Below the pieces are notes generated by a model. It did not search any database, was not told the origin of the DNA, and saw nothing but the letters and a program-made list of their open reading frames with translations. Below are positions 39,692 to 50,756 of a DNA stretch of 64,000 nucleotides, piece after piece. Origin of the DNA: Fulvia fulva (lineage: Eukaryota > Ascomycota > Dothideomycetes > Mycosphaerellales > Mycosphaerellaceae). The stretch spans positions 6,324,001 to 6,388,000 of the forward strand of contig NC_063013.1 in the NCBI RefSeq assembly GCF_020509005.1, read 5' to 3'. Each line of letters opens with the position of its first letter. Positions within the stretch are counted from its first letter, which is position 1. The position numbers and the translations under genes were made by a program.

Positions 39692-41211
39692 ATGGCCGCC
39701 GAAGATGCAGTGGCGCCTATGAGCGACGCAAAAGTGCAGGAGGCAGTCGAGCTGAAGAACAAGGGCAACGAAGCGTTCAAGAACAAGGACTGGCCTACTG
39801 CTATCGAGTGCTACACCAAAGCCATCGAAGCGAACGACCAAGAACCGTCCTTCTACACAAATCGCGCGCAGGCCAACATCAAGCTTGAAGCATACGGCTA
39901 TGCTGTTGCAGATGCGACCAAGGCGATTGAGATCAACCCAAACTTTGTGAAAGCGTACTATAGGCGAGCAGTGGCCAACACTGCCATCCTCAAGCATGCC
40001 GACGCGATACACGATTGGAAGATGGTGGTGCGGAAGAATCCTGCAGACAAGGTCGCGAAAGCACAATATGAGGCTTGCCAGAAGCTAGTCAAGAGAGATG
40101 CCTTTCTGAAGGCCATCGAGGTTGCAGATGCGCCATCGGCGGCAGAGGGACTGGACTTGGAGAACATGACTGTTGAAGATTCGTATGATGGACTGCGTCT
40201 GAAGGATGAAATGACACCAGAGTTTATCGATGACATGATTACAAGATTTGAGAATGGCAAGAAGATACACAAGAAATACGTCTATCAGATAATACTCGCG
40301 GTCAAGGACCTGGTCTACAACGAGCCGACCATGGTGGAGACCCATGTGCCCGAGGGCAAGAGCATCACAGTCTGCGGCGACACACACGGTCAATACTTCG
40401 ATCTTCTCAACATCTTCCGAACGAACGGCTTCCCTTCAGAAGAACACCACTACCTCTTCAACGGAGACTTCGTCGATCGGGGTTCCTGGTCGTGCGAGAT
40501 CGCCCTCCTGCTCTACGCCTACAAGTGGAAGTACCCCAAATCCTTCTTCCTCAACCGCGGCAACCACGAGACAGACGACATGAACCGCATGTACGGCTTC
40601 GAAGGCGAGTGCAAGCACAAATACAGCGAGCGTGTCTTCAAACTCTTCTCCGAATCATTCTCCGCACTACCTCTAGCCACCCTCATCGGCGACAAATACT
40701 TCGTCCTCCACGGCGGCCTCTTCTCCGACGACGAGACCTCCCTCGACGACATCCGCAAACTCGACCGCCACAGCCAAAGACAACCAGGCCAATCAGGCCT
40801 CATGATGGAAATGCTGTGGACAGACCCACAGACTGCTCCAGGCCGTGGGCCTTCGAAACGTGGAGTGGGTCTTCAGTTCGGGCCCGATGTCACGAAGCGC
40901 TTCTGTGAGAAGAACGGTCTCAAGGCTATCATTCGAAGTCACGAAGTGCGGATGGAGGGCTATGAAGAGGAGCATGATGGTCATTGTATCACAGTCTTCT
41001 CCGCGCCGAAGTATTGCGATTCGACCGAGAACAAGGGCGCGTACATCAACATTGGGCCGGATTATGAGCTCAAGTATGTGCAGTTCGATGCTGTGCCGCA
41101 TCCTGATATTAAGCCTATGGTAAGTCTCGATCCACCAGATTCCTTGAAACCGAAGCTGACTTTTCACAGGCATACGCCAACCAGGGCATGATGTCCATGA
41201 TGGGCATGTAA
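39692..41211 (+). CDS. PPT1: Serine/threonine protein phosphatase 5 (Ppt1)
   Basis: Exons 39692-41119 and 41170-41211 join in phase 0 across a 50-bp intron, giving 489 residues. The N-terminus has three TPR repeats (about residues 15-120; GNEAFKNKDWPTAIECYTKAI...). The PPP catalytic domain follows (about 190-475) with GDTHGQ, GDFVDRG, GNHE, LHGGL and SAPKYCD, so all metal ligands are intact. The last exon encodes only a Met-rich tail (AYANQGMMSMMGM). PP5 is regulated through its TPRs, which bind Hsp90, and dephosphorylates Hsp90 clients and co-chaperones. Confidence 0.96.
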
Positions 41212-41584
41212 AGCTCAGATCTCGCCATCGGGTGGCGGTATCTACACGGGACTTACGTTTAGGCGATCGGTATTCTGGCTTTCTCGCAGAAACATGCTTC
41301 TTGCATAGCGTTGTCGATCGGCTTCATCACAAGCGCGGCGTTCGGAGGCGTCTTTAGACTTGGAGAAAGGCATTTGGCCGGAGTCTTGCATATACACGTT
41401 TGGCATGATGCGATGAAGTTTGAAGGAGAAAGGAAGGGCGTGAAGATTACGTGAAGACGAGACAGCCGTCTTCGTTATACACTTTCTGTGTTGTGTGTAT
41501 ATACTGATAAGCCATGAGTCGTTTCCATCCCAGCGCCGCGCTGAACATCATTCCCATCCCGCTGACTCCGCCTGCGAGGCAATA
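41212..41584. other. Convergent 3' region of PPT1 and RFC4
   Basis: About 370 bp with no gene seen. Confidence 0.5.
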
Positions 41585-42759
41585 CTACTTCTTCGGCAGC
41601 TCGAACAATTGCGGCTTCATATTCAGCTTGCAAAGCTTCGCCACGCATCCCGCAAGCTGCAGGTACGTCTGCATCCCCTCCAGAATCCGCATATGCGTGA
41701 AGCCTATCTCCCGTATGAACTCCAGCTTCGTATGCTCCGATAAGGAAGGAATCGTCTTAGTGACTTTGAACATGGTGCTGATGATATCGTGCGAGGAGTA
41801 TCCCAGATCCCTACTCCCATCGTTAGCATGATCCTCCAATCTCCACACTTCCCTCTCAAGAAAGCTGCACTACTAACCACAACTCCTTCAACGAATCCAA
41901 CGCCTCATCCACCTTCTGATCCTGACAACTCTTAATCATCCCCTGCACCTTAATCGGGTGCGGCGAGTCCACAACTTTGAACACATTATCCCCATTCACA
42001 AACCCGAACCCGGCATGCGTTGATTGTAGATTGTTGATAGCCTGCCTCATATCTCCCTCCGCTGAGAAGACTAGCGCGGCAATTCCGTCGTCGGAGTATT
42101 CGACCCCTTCCGCTTTGGCGATTTGGTACAGGCGCTTGACGACTTGTCTGTCTGTCAGGCGCGCGTAGCGCAGGATCGCGCAGCGGGATTGTAAGGGCTC
42201 GATGATCTTGTTGGACATGTTGCACGCAAACGCAAATCGCGTCGTGCTACTGTAAATCTCCATCGTCCTTCGCAACGCCTGCTGCGCTCCAGACGTCATG
42301 GAATCTGCCTCATCCAATATCACGATTTTCTGCCTTCCAGCGGGGAGTGTGACCTTCTTCTGCGCGAAGCCCTTGATGCGATTTCGGACGACGTCGATCC
42401 CGCGCTCGTCGGAGGCGTTGAGTTCGAGGACGGCTTCTTTGTAGGCGGGGCCGAGGAGCTGGCGCGCGAGGCAGAGGACTGAGGTGGTTTTGCCGATGCC
42501 TGGCATGCCGGAGATGATGATGTGGGGCATGTTGCCGTCTTTGGCGATGATTTTGAGGCGTTCGATGGTTTCGGTGTTGCCGACTATGTCGTCGAGGAAG
42601 ATGGGGCGGTATTTTTCGACCCTGGGGATACGTTAGGTGTTGATGAGGGAGTGGGGGAGTGTTTGGTTACCATGGTAGTTCGTAATTGGTGGATGAGGTG
42701 GTGGCATTGGCCTTGACGCCGTTGGTTTCGGCATCTTTGGAGGATTCTGCTTTGGCCAT
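41585..42759 (-). CDS. RFC4: Replication factor C small subunit (Rfc4 type)
   Basis: Three exons (42759-42671, 42621-41878, 41810-41585) with 49- and 67-bp introns, both falling within Trp codons, give 352 residues. The AAA+ motifs are VEKYRP near the start, Walker A ([10 protein letters not shown]), Walker B (ILDEADSM), and the Arg-finger region [13 protein letters not shown]. The spliced C-terminus is the RFC collar domain. In yeast, Rfc4 (human RFC2) is part of the clamp loader that opens and loads PCNA. It is closest to the Rfc4 branch by the opening NYELPWVEKYRP and [17 protein letters not shown]. Confidence 0.93.
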
Positions 42760-43146
42760 GGTGATGTGGGAGGTGGGTGGTGATGTGTTGGCGGAAGATG
42801 GAGCTTCAAGCTGTCGGGAAGACGCGTGAAGTGCAACGCCAAAGTGACACGACCCTTGCCATGGTTGATTGGATGCACCGAGTGACCTTCTCCAGCATCA
42901 ACATTCTTTGCCAGCACATGCTCTCCGCTGCATCTATTCACCTTGCATGCTGGCATCAAAGTGACAAAGGTATGCGACTTCCACTGTTTCTTACCTCTTC
43001 GTCTCTTGGTCACACTTTCTGATGCGGTCTTGGGTAGGCGCCGCCCGTACACCACTCCCTTGACCAACAATACCACCTGCATCTTCTCTCCATTACTAGG
43101 GCCATCCTTCTGCCATGATACATGTACTCAGCAGGTCCCCCTCAGT

Positions 43147-44931
43147 ATGATAGCATCAAAGAGATACCTCGCATTCGCGGCATTCGCAATCTTCGTACTG
43201 TTTCTCGTAGCGCACTTCCACGACAGCATCGCCTCACAAGCACGAGTACGCTACGATACCTTCTTTCCATCAGCGTCGAAGCACCACGCTGATGGTCGAT
43301 TTCACTGGGCGGACGTTCCCGTGCAACATCCCGTGGAAAGCTTGACGTCTTTACCAAGTGGCAAACCTAAGAAGCTACCACGAGTACAATATGACTTCAA
43401 AGACCAGTCACAAGCGCTCAAGCAGAAGCCGCGACAAGCTGCTGTCAAGGCGACGTTCGTAAGGGCTTGGAAAGCCTACAAACAGCACGCATGGATGAAG
43501 GATGAGGTTACTCCGATCAATGGCAATTTCAAGAACACTTTCGGAGGGTGGGCAGCGACGTTAGTGGACTCCTTGGACACATTGTGGATCATGGACATGA
43601 GGGACGAATACGAAGAAGCAGTCAATGCTTGCATGGACATTGATCTCGGTATCTCCACGACAGACACTATCAACGTATTCGAGACGACGATTCGACATCT
43701 TGGAGGCTTCCTTTCTGCCTACGACCTGAGTGGCGACAGGCGTCTGCTGGAAAAGGCACAGGAGTTTGGGGAGATGCTTCTGAAAGCTTTCGACACGCCG
43801 AATCGCATGCCCATCACGAGGTGGAAGCCACAAGAGGCGCTGTACGGCAAGCAAGAGGCTGACGGCGTTGTACTCGTTGCTGAGATCGGATCCTTGACTA
43901 TGGAATTTGCACACCTTTCACAAGTCACCGGTGACATGCGATGGTATGATGCAGTCGACCGTATCATGCGGATCTTCCACAAACAGCTGGACGAAACACA
44001 TCTCCCTGGCATGTTCCCGGTCGTGGTCAATGCAAAGGAGCTGGACTTCACACAGGACACCTTCTTCACTCTAAGCGCCATGTCTGATTCCTTCTACGAG
44101 TACTTTCCAAAGATGCACGCTCTGCTAGGAGGTACTGAGCCAATGTACACGAAGCTGTACACGCGCAGTATGCAGACTGCCATCAAACATAACCTATGGA
44201 GACCGATGGTGCCCGATGAAGCAGACATTCTAATGTCCGGCAATGTCAAAACTGAGATGTCTCAGCCGCCGACCTTGGAGCCGCAGGGTCAGCATTTGGT
44301 GTGCTTCGCGGGAGGCATGTTTGCGCTAGGTGGTCGACTTTTCGAGCAAGAGGAGCAAGTCAAGATCGGTCAGAAGTTAACTGATGGCTGTGTCTGGACT
44401 TACAAAGCACTGCCAATGGGCATCATGCCAGAAGTCTTCAACATGGTGCCATGTCCGTCACGGTGTGGCGAATGCAAATGGGACGAACAGAAGTGGAAGA
44501 CCGAAATCGGCAAGGTCAACGACGGGACAGCAGATGTCGAGGAAGCTATCACGGAACTTCGACTACCAAAAGGCTTCACGCAAATCCGGGATAGGCGATA
44601 CATCCTTCGACCGGAAGCGATCGAAAGTGTCTTCATCCTTTACCGCGCCACAGGACAGGAATACCTTCTTGATGCTGCGTGGGACATGTTTCAATCGATC
44701 ATCAATGCCACAAAAACTCCCTTGGCCAATGCAGCGTTGGCTGACGTGACGTACGAGCCGGCATTTCTCGAAGCGCAAAATGCGCAGGTGAAGATGGACG
44801 ATATGGAAAGCTTTTGGATGGCCGAGACACTGAAGTACTTTTACTTGATCTTTAGCGAGACGAGTCTCATCAGTCTGGATGAATATGTCTTCAACACGGA
44901 GGCACATCCATTTAAGCGGGCGCTGCCTTGA
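43147..44931 (+). CDS. Class I alpha-1,2-mannosidase (GH47)
   Basis: 594 residues from the ATG at 43147; the frame is open further upstream, but that part has no conserved feature and the chosen start gives a clean type II membrane anchor (residues 6-23, YLAFAAFAIFVLFLVAHF). GH47 motifs present: FGGWAATLVDSLDTLWIMDM, TINVFETTIRHLGGFLSAY, FPVVVNA, HLVCFAGGMFALGG, RPEAIESVFILYRATG, and a C-terminal FNTEAHPF, where the Thr binds Ca2+ in this family. Such enzymes trim mannose from N-glycans in the ER or Golgi. ER versus Golgi type cannot be settled from motifs alone. Confidence 0.93.
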   Translation: MIASKRYLAFAAFAIFVLFLVAHFHDSIASQARVRYDTFFPSASKHHADGRFHWADVPVQHPVESLTSLPSGKPKKLPRVQYDFKDQSQALKQKPRQAAVKATFVRAWKAYKQHAWMKDEVTPINGNFKNTFGGWAATLVDSLDTLWIMDMRDEYEEAVNACMDIDLGISTTDTINVFETTIRHLGGFLSAYDLSGDRRLLEKAQEFGEMLLKAFDTPNRMPITRWKPQEALYGKQEADGVVLVAEIGSLTMEFAHLSQVTGDMRWYDAVDRIMRIFHKQLDETHLPGMFPVVVNAKELDFTQDTFFTLSAMSDSFYEYFPKMHALLGGTEPMYTKLYTRSMQTAIKHNLWRPMVPDEADILMSGNVKTEMSQPPTLEPQGQHLVCFAGGMFALGGRLFEQEEQVKIGQKLTDGCVWTYKALPMGIMPEVFNMVPCPSRCGECKWDEQKWKTEIGKVNDGTADVEEAITELRLPKGFTQIRDRRYILRPEAIESVFILYRATGQEYLLDAAWDMFQSIINATKTPLANAALADVTYEPAFLEAQNAQVKMDDMESFWMAETLKYFYLIFSETSLISLDEYVFNTEAHPFKRALP

Positions 44932-46303
44932 TTGACGCGACAGTAGATGAACAATGAATCCAGATCGTTTGCACGGAACAATAGCCCTTCGAGCATGCAC
45001 TCAGCACTGCTGCACTGTATAGTGCTCTCCCCACCATCGGGCGTCTGTAAGTGAGATACGGCGGCGTCTGCATGGAGGATTCTCGCCCAGGAACATGGAT
45101 GCTGAACGCCAAGCTCATTTGGCTGCTCGAATGGCTGCGTGGCATTCGCTTGACACCCTCCACCATCACGATCCTTCCGGCGTCTTTGCTGACCCCCCAG
45201 GCGATCCCTCGAAATGATACAAAACATGTGAAACAAAGCAAGGCACTGTTTCTCAGACCTCCAGTTTCGGCAGCAATGACGGCACAGCAGCTGGAACGGG
45301 CGCTACCTTCGAAGTGTTTGGTGCGCTGAACGATGTTAGTGGCATGCTGTGAAACAACATACCAGACGACAGCTCGTGCCCAGTGCCAGATCTGGCCTCT
45401 TCATCAAGATAGATTGGCTGTGAGCGATGGCAGCCTGCCACAGCGCCGTTGCAAAACGTCTAGATTGCGACAGCCCACTTCCGCCTGTACGCTGACCATC
45501 GCTACCAACACGTAGGAACAAATTGCGCTGCTACCCAGCTGGGGACCCGATTGCGCGAACGAGGATGTGCTGTGTAACCAGACTTGTGAGCTGCAGTCAA
45601 CGCGCATGCTGCTGTGCGGCTCATCAAACGATAGTTGGTGGGTTCACAAACAAGCAGGTGCAATGCACGAGAAGACGTGTTTGCGAGGGGAGTACGGACG
45701 GACTCTTCCCCTCTTGCATACCATCGACGCGCCTACACTGAACAAAGTGGTCAGATCCAGACAAGACTTTTCTTTGGCTTTCTGCTCACTCTGTTCGGCG
45801 TCTGGCTGTGGCGCTTCTCGGCTACAAGCTGCCAGCCCGGACTGCAGGAGCCGTGGCACGCGTGGGCAGGGCCGCATCATCATCATCATCAAAGGACAGC
45901 AGCAACGAACTGTTGACGTCGACAACCGCCTCCCACCAGCACTCGTCAGCCTCTTCCCTTTGCCGCTTTGTACAATTGCGTGATGCATCTTCCACCAGCA
46001 TCCGCGGCTTCGCTATTGGACATATTCGGGCCTATTTGATCAGTGAACCACCCTCTTTTTCTCCTTCCGCGGATCGTCAAAAGATCTCGGCTAGATCGGG
46101 AGCCGCACCGCCACTGGACTGGACTTGCTGCACTACTGTGGATTCACCTTGGTGTTGCATTATTCGCTGGGCCGCGTCATAGTCTTTGCATTGCGTATGG
46201 CAGAGAACGAGAGCTTTCTGCAAGATATCTACCGGGATTAGAGCTTCTGTTTTGTGTTTCGTTGCAGTTGTTGTTGGGTATACCCTTTCTTGGATAGACA
46301 ACG
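44932..46303. other. Intergenic region, 1.4 kb
   Basis: Downstream of the GH47 gene and upstream of the aspartic protease. It includes a short CAT/ATC repeat near 45876-45890. Several mutually overlapping frames, the longest 138 codons (45567-45983), lack any recognisable feature. Confidence 0.45.
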
Positions 46304-47728
46304 ATGCGATCTTCGACATCCCTTGCAGTGGCTGCGGCCATATCCAGTGGCGCACAAGCCATCAGCCTTGTCAAGAGAGCGGACGGAACTCCGCGCGTTG
46401 TCGAACACACGATACAACGAAAACATATATCGAATCCTCTCGAGCACGATCGCAAGCGATGGCTACGCAAACGACACGATACGATCAATGTTGCGCTGGA
46501 CAACGAAGAGACGCTATACTTTATGAACGCGACGATCGGGACCCCAGCACAGAGCTTCAGGTTACATCTAGATACTGGAAGCAGTGATCTTTGGGTCAAT
46601 GTCGCAACCAGTGACCTCTGTTCAGATGCAGACAGCACCTGCTCAATATCTGGAACCTACGCCCCAAACTCTTCCTCGACCTACAATTACCTAAACAGCG
46701 ACTTCAACATCTCCTACGTCGACGGATCAGGTTCCTCAGGCGACTATGTGACAGACACAGTAACAGTTGGCGACGTCAGCATAGAGAACCAGCAGTTCGG
46801 CGTAGGCTACGAGTCAAGCTCCGAAGAAGGCATTCTCGGAATTGGCTACCCCATCAACGAAGTAGCAGTAGCCTACAATGGAGGACGACCTTACGCGAAT
46901 CTTCCTCAAAATCTATTGAACGCCGGCCACATCGCCACAAACGCCTACAGTCTCTGGCTCAACGACCTCGACGCCTCGACAGGCTCTATCCTCTTCGGCG
47001 GTGTCAACTCAGCGAAATATACCGGCTCCCTCCGAACGCTCCCAATCATCCAGGAGTCGGGTATCTACGCCGAATTCGTCATCGCCCTCACAGCAGTTGG
47101 CCAGAACGGCAACACCGGATCCATCGCGAGCGACCTCGCGACTCCGACCTTACTGGACTCCGGCAGTAGTTTGATGTACCTGCCCAACAACATCACGCAA
47201 TCGATCTACGACGCCGTCGGAGCCCGCTACGACTCAAGCCAAGGAGCAGCCTTCATCGACTGCGACAAAGCCAACTCGGACGACACCATCGACTTCACCT
47301 TCTCCTCCCCAACAATCAAAGTCGCAATGAACGAACTCGTCATCGTAGCAGGCATCGACCGCGGCCGTCCCATCTGTATCCTCGGCATCGGACCCGCTGG
47401 AGGCAGCACGCCTGTGCTTGGGGATACGTTTCTGCGATCAGCATACGTAGTCTACGACCTGACTGCGAACGAGATCAGTCTCGCGCAGACGAATTTCAAT
47501 TCGACAAGTGATAACATTATGGAGATTACGAACTCGACAGGCGTACCAGACGCCACAGTTGTCGAGAACGCCGTGACAAGCGTCGCGGTGCAGGATGGAG
47601 GGGCCAGAATCAATGGATACACGAGTACACTGCATGCAGCGGCTGAGCCGACTGCTGCGGTGGGCTGGAATGCGGCGGTGTTGGGCGCTGCGGGTGCTGC
47701 GGGTGCTGCTGCGTTGCTTGCAATATGA
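46304..47728 (+). CDS. Secreted or GPI-anchored aspartic protease (pepsin family A1, yapsin-like)
   Basis: An intronless 474-residue precursor. A signal peptide (about 1-20) is followed by a propeptide with Lys-Arg sites (24-25, 55-57), so the mature enzyme probably starts after a Kex2-type cut. The two catalytic motifs are DTGSS at D90 and DSGSS at D285. The flap region includes YVDGSGSSGDY. A Cys pair near 106-113 and another near 325-360 fit the yapsin/candidapepsin pattern. A Ser/Thr/Ala-rich stretch and a hydrophobic end (AAVLGAAGAAGAAALLAI) look like a GPI-anchor signal, placing it at the plasma membrane or wall. Confidence 0.9.
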   Translation: MRSSTSLAVAAAISSGAQAISLVKRADGTPRVVEHTIQRKHISNPLEHDRKRWLRKRHDTINVALDNEETLYFMNATIGTPAQSFRLHLDTGSSDLWVNVATSDLCSDADSTCSISGTYAPNSSSTYNYLNSDFNISYVDGSGSSGDYVTDTVTVGDVSIENQQFGVGYESSSEEGILGIGYPINEVAVAYNGGRPYANLPQNLLNAGHIATNAYSLWLNDLDASTGSILFGGVNSAKYTGSLRTLPIIQESGIYAEFVIALTAVGQNGNTGSIASDLATPTLLDSGSSLMYLPNNITQSIYDAVGARYDSSQGAAFIDCDKANSDDTIDFTFSSPTIKVAMNELVIVAGIDRGRPICILGIGPAGGSTPVLGDTFLRSAYVVYDLTANEISLAQTNFNSTSDNIMEITNSTGVPDATVVENAVTSVAVQDGGARINGYTSTLHAAAEPTAAVGWNAAVLGAAGAAGAAALLAI

Positions 47729-48213
47729 TCTGCGACAGGAATGATTTTCTTTGGGTTGCATAGCGTGGAGTTCTTGGAGATATATCATTGTTGTGCATAG
47801 CGAAGGGGCTTGGGAGCTCTGGATGGGGCCTTGTAGGAAGGCGGCGGATGATGATTATGACCTGGGGATTTTGAGACAGAAGAGCATTTGAGACAGATGG
47901 GAGAGATACAGTGTAGAGAATGTAGAAACAGAGTACAGCAGCAGTATTGATACAGTCTGATCATGATTCGTCGCTTCATTCCCCCAATTGCAAGCAGCGT
48001 TGTAGATCAATCTCGTGGGCTTGGTAAAACGCATGTGGCCAAAGAGAGATGCCCTCGCAATTGCAGTTAGGTGATCCCACCTCCTTCTCGTAAAGCTCAT
48101 GAAGTCCATCCCGCTCCGCTGCACCCAAGCGAAGCCACGACCTAACCTCATCTCATCCCAACATCTGGACCTCGTGGCCCTCTCACCACGCCACTCTTCC
48201 TCCGATGGCATCT
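47729..48213. other. Convergent 3' region
   Basis: Between the protease (plus) and the coiled-coil gene (minus). No gene seen. Confidence 0.5.
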
Positions 48214-48486
48214 CTATGCCTTGCGCACGCCACCCAGCTTGATCCGGAAGCTCGACGGCTGAGAGTCATGAGCCGGTGCTTTGCGCTTCAGGCTCAGCGA
48301 TGACGGCTTGTACTTCTCGTTGCTGGCTTGACCCTCGCCGGCCATTGCCTTGACCTCAGCACCTGGCACAAGCTTGACTTTGGCCATCTGGCTGGTCGGC
48401 ACGATGATCTTGCGCTGCGCTGATGGCATATCGTGCTCATGGTGCTCCTTCTTCATGGCCAGAATTTTGCGCTGATCAGGCGGCAT
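48214..48486 (-). CDS. Overlapping 90-codon frame, probable C-terminal part of the coiled-coil gene
   Basis: It begins MPPDQRKILAMKKEHH and contains a second, similar motif (MPSAQRKIIVPTSQMAK), then a Lys/Ser-rich tail. The internal repetition of the QRKI motif and the biased, basic composition argue that it is coding. It overlaps the last 11 bases of the upstream frame. I consider it an extension of that gene and not an independent gene. Confidence 0.4.
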   Translation of the reverse strand: MPPDQRKILAMKKEHHEHDMPSAQRKIIVPTSQMAKVKLVPGAEVKAMAGEGQASNEKYKPSSLSLKRKAPAHDSQPSSFRIKLGGVRKA

Positions 48487-49242
48487 GCTCTCTGGGGAGT
48501 CCGGCTCGGCGGTCCGAGTGGACTTTGCTCGACTTAGTCTTCGAGTAAGGCAGCGGGTCCTTGCCCGCGTTACTGTTGACGTGATCCCACTTGCGCTTCT
48601 CGGTTGGGAAGGCTGGAGAAGTGGTGCTCTGAGCTGTGAATGGAGATGGCTTTGGAGAGGCGAAGGAGACGTTGAGAGTCAAGCCTGGGTTCTGCTCCTG
48701 AAGTTGCTCGCTAAGAATCTGTCAGTATTGAATTTGATGCCAGCGTAGTTGCAGCACTTACATGTCGAACTTCAGTCTGCTGTTGGCGCACTTGAGATCT
48801 CGCCGCTCCATCTTCAAGTCGTAGATCTCCTTCTCGAGTGCGGAGACTCTCTTCTTCTCTTGCGCAAGTGTGGACTTGGTACCCAAACTTGACGTCTTCA
48901 TGGCCTTCTCGGCGCCCTCCATGGCGGAGACTCTGGCTTTGAGGTTGCGCACATACTGCTGCTCAGTGCCGAGCTCCTGCTCCAGCTTCGTGTTCTGCGC
49001 CACCGTATCAGCTCCCGCGCATACCTCGTCTCCGCGGCGCAACTTACCGTGATTTGAGCTTCCATGAGCATGCGCTTCTGCGCGCCGATGATATCCTCAA
49101 GCTGAGCGATGTCCTCCGGGTCTTGCTTGATGGCTGAGTCGTTGCTAGCTGTGAGTTTGTGGTTCTCAAACTCAAGCTCGGAGATGCGTGAGTTGACAGC
49201 GTAGAACCTATTCTTCCAGAAGATGGCGTCCATGTCGGCCAT
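48476..49242 (-). CDS. Coiled-coil protein with disordered Pro/Ser tail, unrecognised
   Basis: Exons 49242-49048, 48994-48762 and 48710-48476 join cleanly across 53- and 51-bp introns, giving 220 residues. The start MADMDAIFWKNRFYAVNSRISELE resembles that of the coiled-coil gene at 60544. Residues 1-140 are a heptad-rich coiled coil; the rest is basic and Ser/Pro-rich. The frame ends at TGA 48476-48478, but a 90-codon frame (48486-48214, one base out of register) begins at the overlap and reads as plausible coding sequence ending KLGGVRKA. The true product may therefore be about 85-90 residues longer, through an unseen intron, a frameshift, or a sequence error. Function unknown. Confidence 0.6.
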
Positions 49243-49623
49243 GGTGACTAGCTGTGGTATGCTTCGTGTATAGTCGTTGAAGTTATCGTTGTCAAGTTGC
49301 AATTGGCGATGACAATGGTTGTTGTAATCGTGTCGCTGTAATGTTGGATTTGCGAGATCGAGCTATATATGCTCACTGTCGCCGTGAGCTTCGCAGCGCA
49401 GCCAATAGAAGGCCACATCGTAAGTGCATGAAGACGAGAGGGAAAGGTGAGGTCGTAAATTGGAGGGCATCCCAGCGATTGGCAATGGAACAGCGCTGAA
49501 AGCTGGGAGTATGGGCTTCACTTAGCTGAATTGTGGTGAGATCGAGCTGAGATCGAGCTGTGTGCCCGCCGAAGTGGGTGGGTGGGGGTATGAATAGTCG
49601 CATAGCATCTCCAATCTGCTCAC

Positions 49624-50301
49624 TCACAGAGCCAAGTTGTAGGTGTAGTCGTCCTCCATGTTCTGGCTGACCCAGAGCACCACCGAGCTGTCCACACGTT
49701 AGCGTTTGTGCACTTATCCTGCTGTCCATAGCCGTAGCATCGACCGTAGCCATGACCACTGCCACAACCACAACCATATCCACAACATACCTCAGCATAA
49801 CCAATGCATTCGCAGCAAGATTCGCCGCTCCAAACCACAGACTCATCCCCGTCGCTCCCTCCGTTACATACTTCAACACCATAACCGTCACACCACCCGC
49901 CAGTCCCCCCGCCATCGCCGCGAATCCCATGAACAGCACAACTCTTGCCTTCCACGCGACGCCATCCCCGCTGTACGCAAATGTATCACCTGATAACCGC
50001 GTCTTGTCGATGCTGTTGATGACCAGCATGCCCAGGAAGGAGAAGATGGCGGGGATCCAGTCGACGAAGTTTAGGTGCAGGTCGGAGCCGTTGAGGTGCG
50101 ATTTGGAGTAGACTTGGGCGTCGATTAGGATGAAGAGGGCGAGGCAGAACTGGGAGGTATGGTTAGTGGGAAGATGGGGGTGGGGGTGGGAGGAGAGGGT
50201 GTGTGTACCAAAGAGCCTGAGAGGTAGACGCCTGCTGTTCTGCTGTTGGCGCTGTTCAGCCAGACCGGCTTGGGGAATTTGAAGAGCCGGTGGTCGTCCA
50301 T
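49624..50301 (-). CDS. VPS68: Vacuolar protein sorting-associated protein Vps68
   Basis: Exons 50301-50209, 50149-49791 and 49687-49624, with consensus introns, give 171 residues. The start MDDHRLFKFPKPVW leads into four hydrophobic segments: about 25-45, about 68-83, about 100-125 (ARVVLFMGFAAMAGGLAGGV) and about 138-165. The spliced end SSVVLWVSQNMEDDYTYNLAL is the family C-terminus. Vps68 is a small four-pass membrane protein that works with Vps55 in endosome-to-vacuole sorting in yeast. Several larger frames across introns 1 and 2 are artefacts of unspliced reading. Confidence 0.92.
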
Positions 50302-50756
50302 GTTGTCGCCGTATGTCAAGATTGATGTCAATCGGGAAGAGAATGTCGTTGGATCGTGCTTGTCGTGGTCGCGTGAGGTCGTCGTCCTGCGCAGCTTGAC
50401 GCCTGGCTGGAGCTCACAAGCAAGTGACGCCGCGCAGCTGCCAGCCAAGACGTCGGCCCCGGCAGAGAGTCGTTCCTGCCGACGACCAGGATGTTATTTC
50501 ACAACTTTCACTTCACTTCCCTGCCAGATCACGGCGAATGAACCTCTAATTGGCATTGGATCGCTATCACATGCAATACTAGTCTTCGTAACAGGTTGCA
50601 AGTATTCTGTCTTTTTGGGCCGAGGCTTGCTGTCTTGACTATAGCGCTACATCTTACGGCCGATCTTCTCCCAATCCTGACTTCATCACTCTTCACATTC
50701 TCTTCTCTACTGTGCATACTTCCAACACATCTCTTCCCTCATCAACAATAATCATA
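50302..50756. other. Divergent promoter region of VPS68 and the hydrolase gene
   Basis: About 450 bp. It contains ACTATAGCGCTA at 50638-50649, shared with the SPT4/PPT1 promoter. A pyrimidine-rich leader (about 50690-50745) precedes the hydrolase ATG. Confidence 0.45.

Noticed and set aside
45567..45983. 138-codon frame downstream of the GH47 gene
   Set aside because: It overlaps other frames on both strands, has no conserved feature, and includes a simple CAT repeat.
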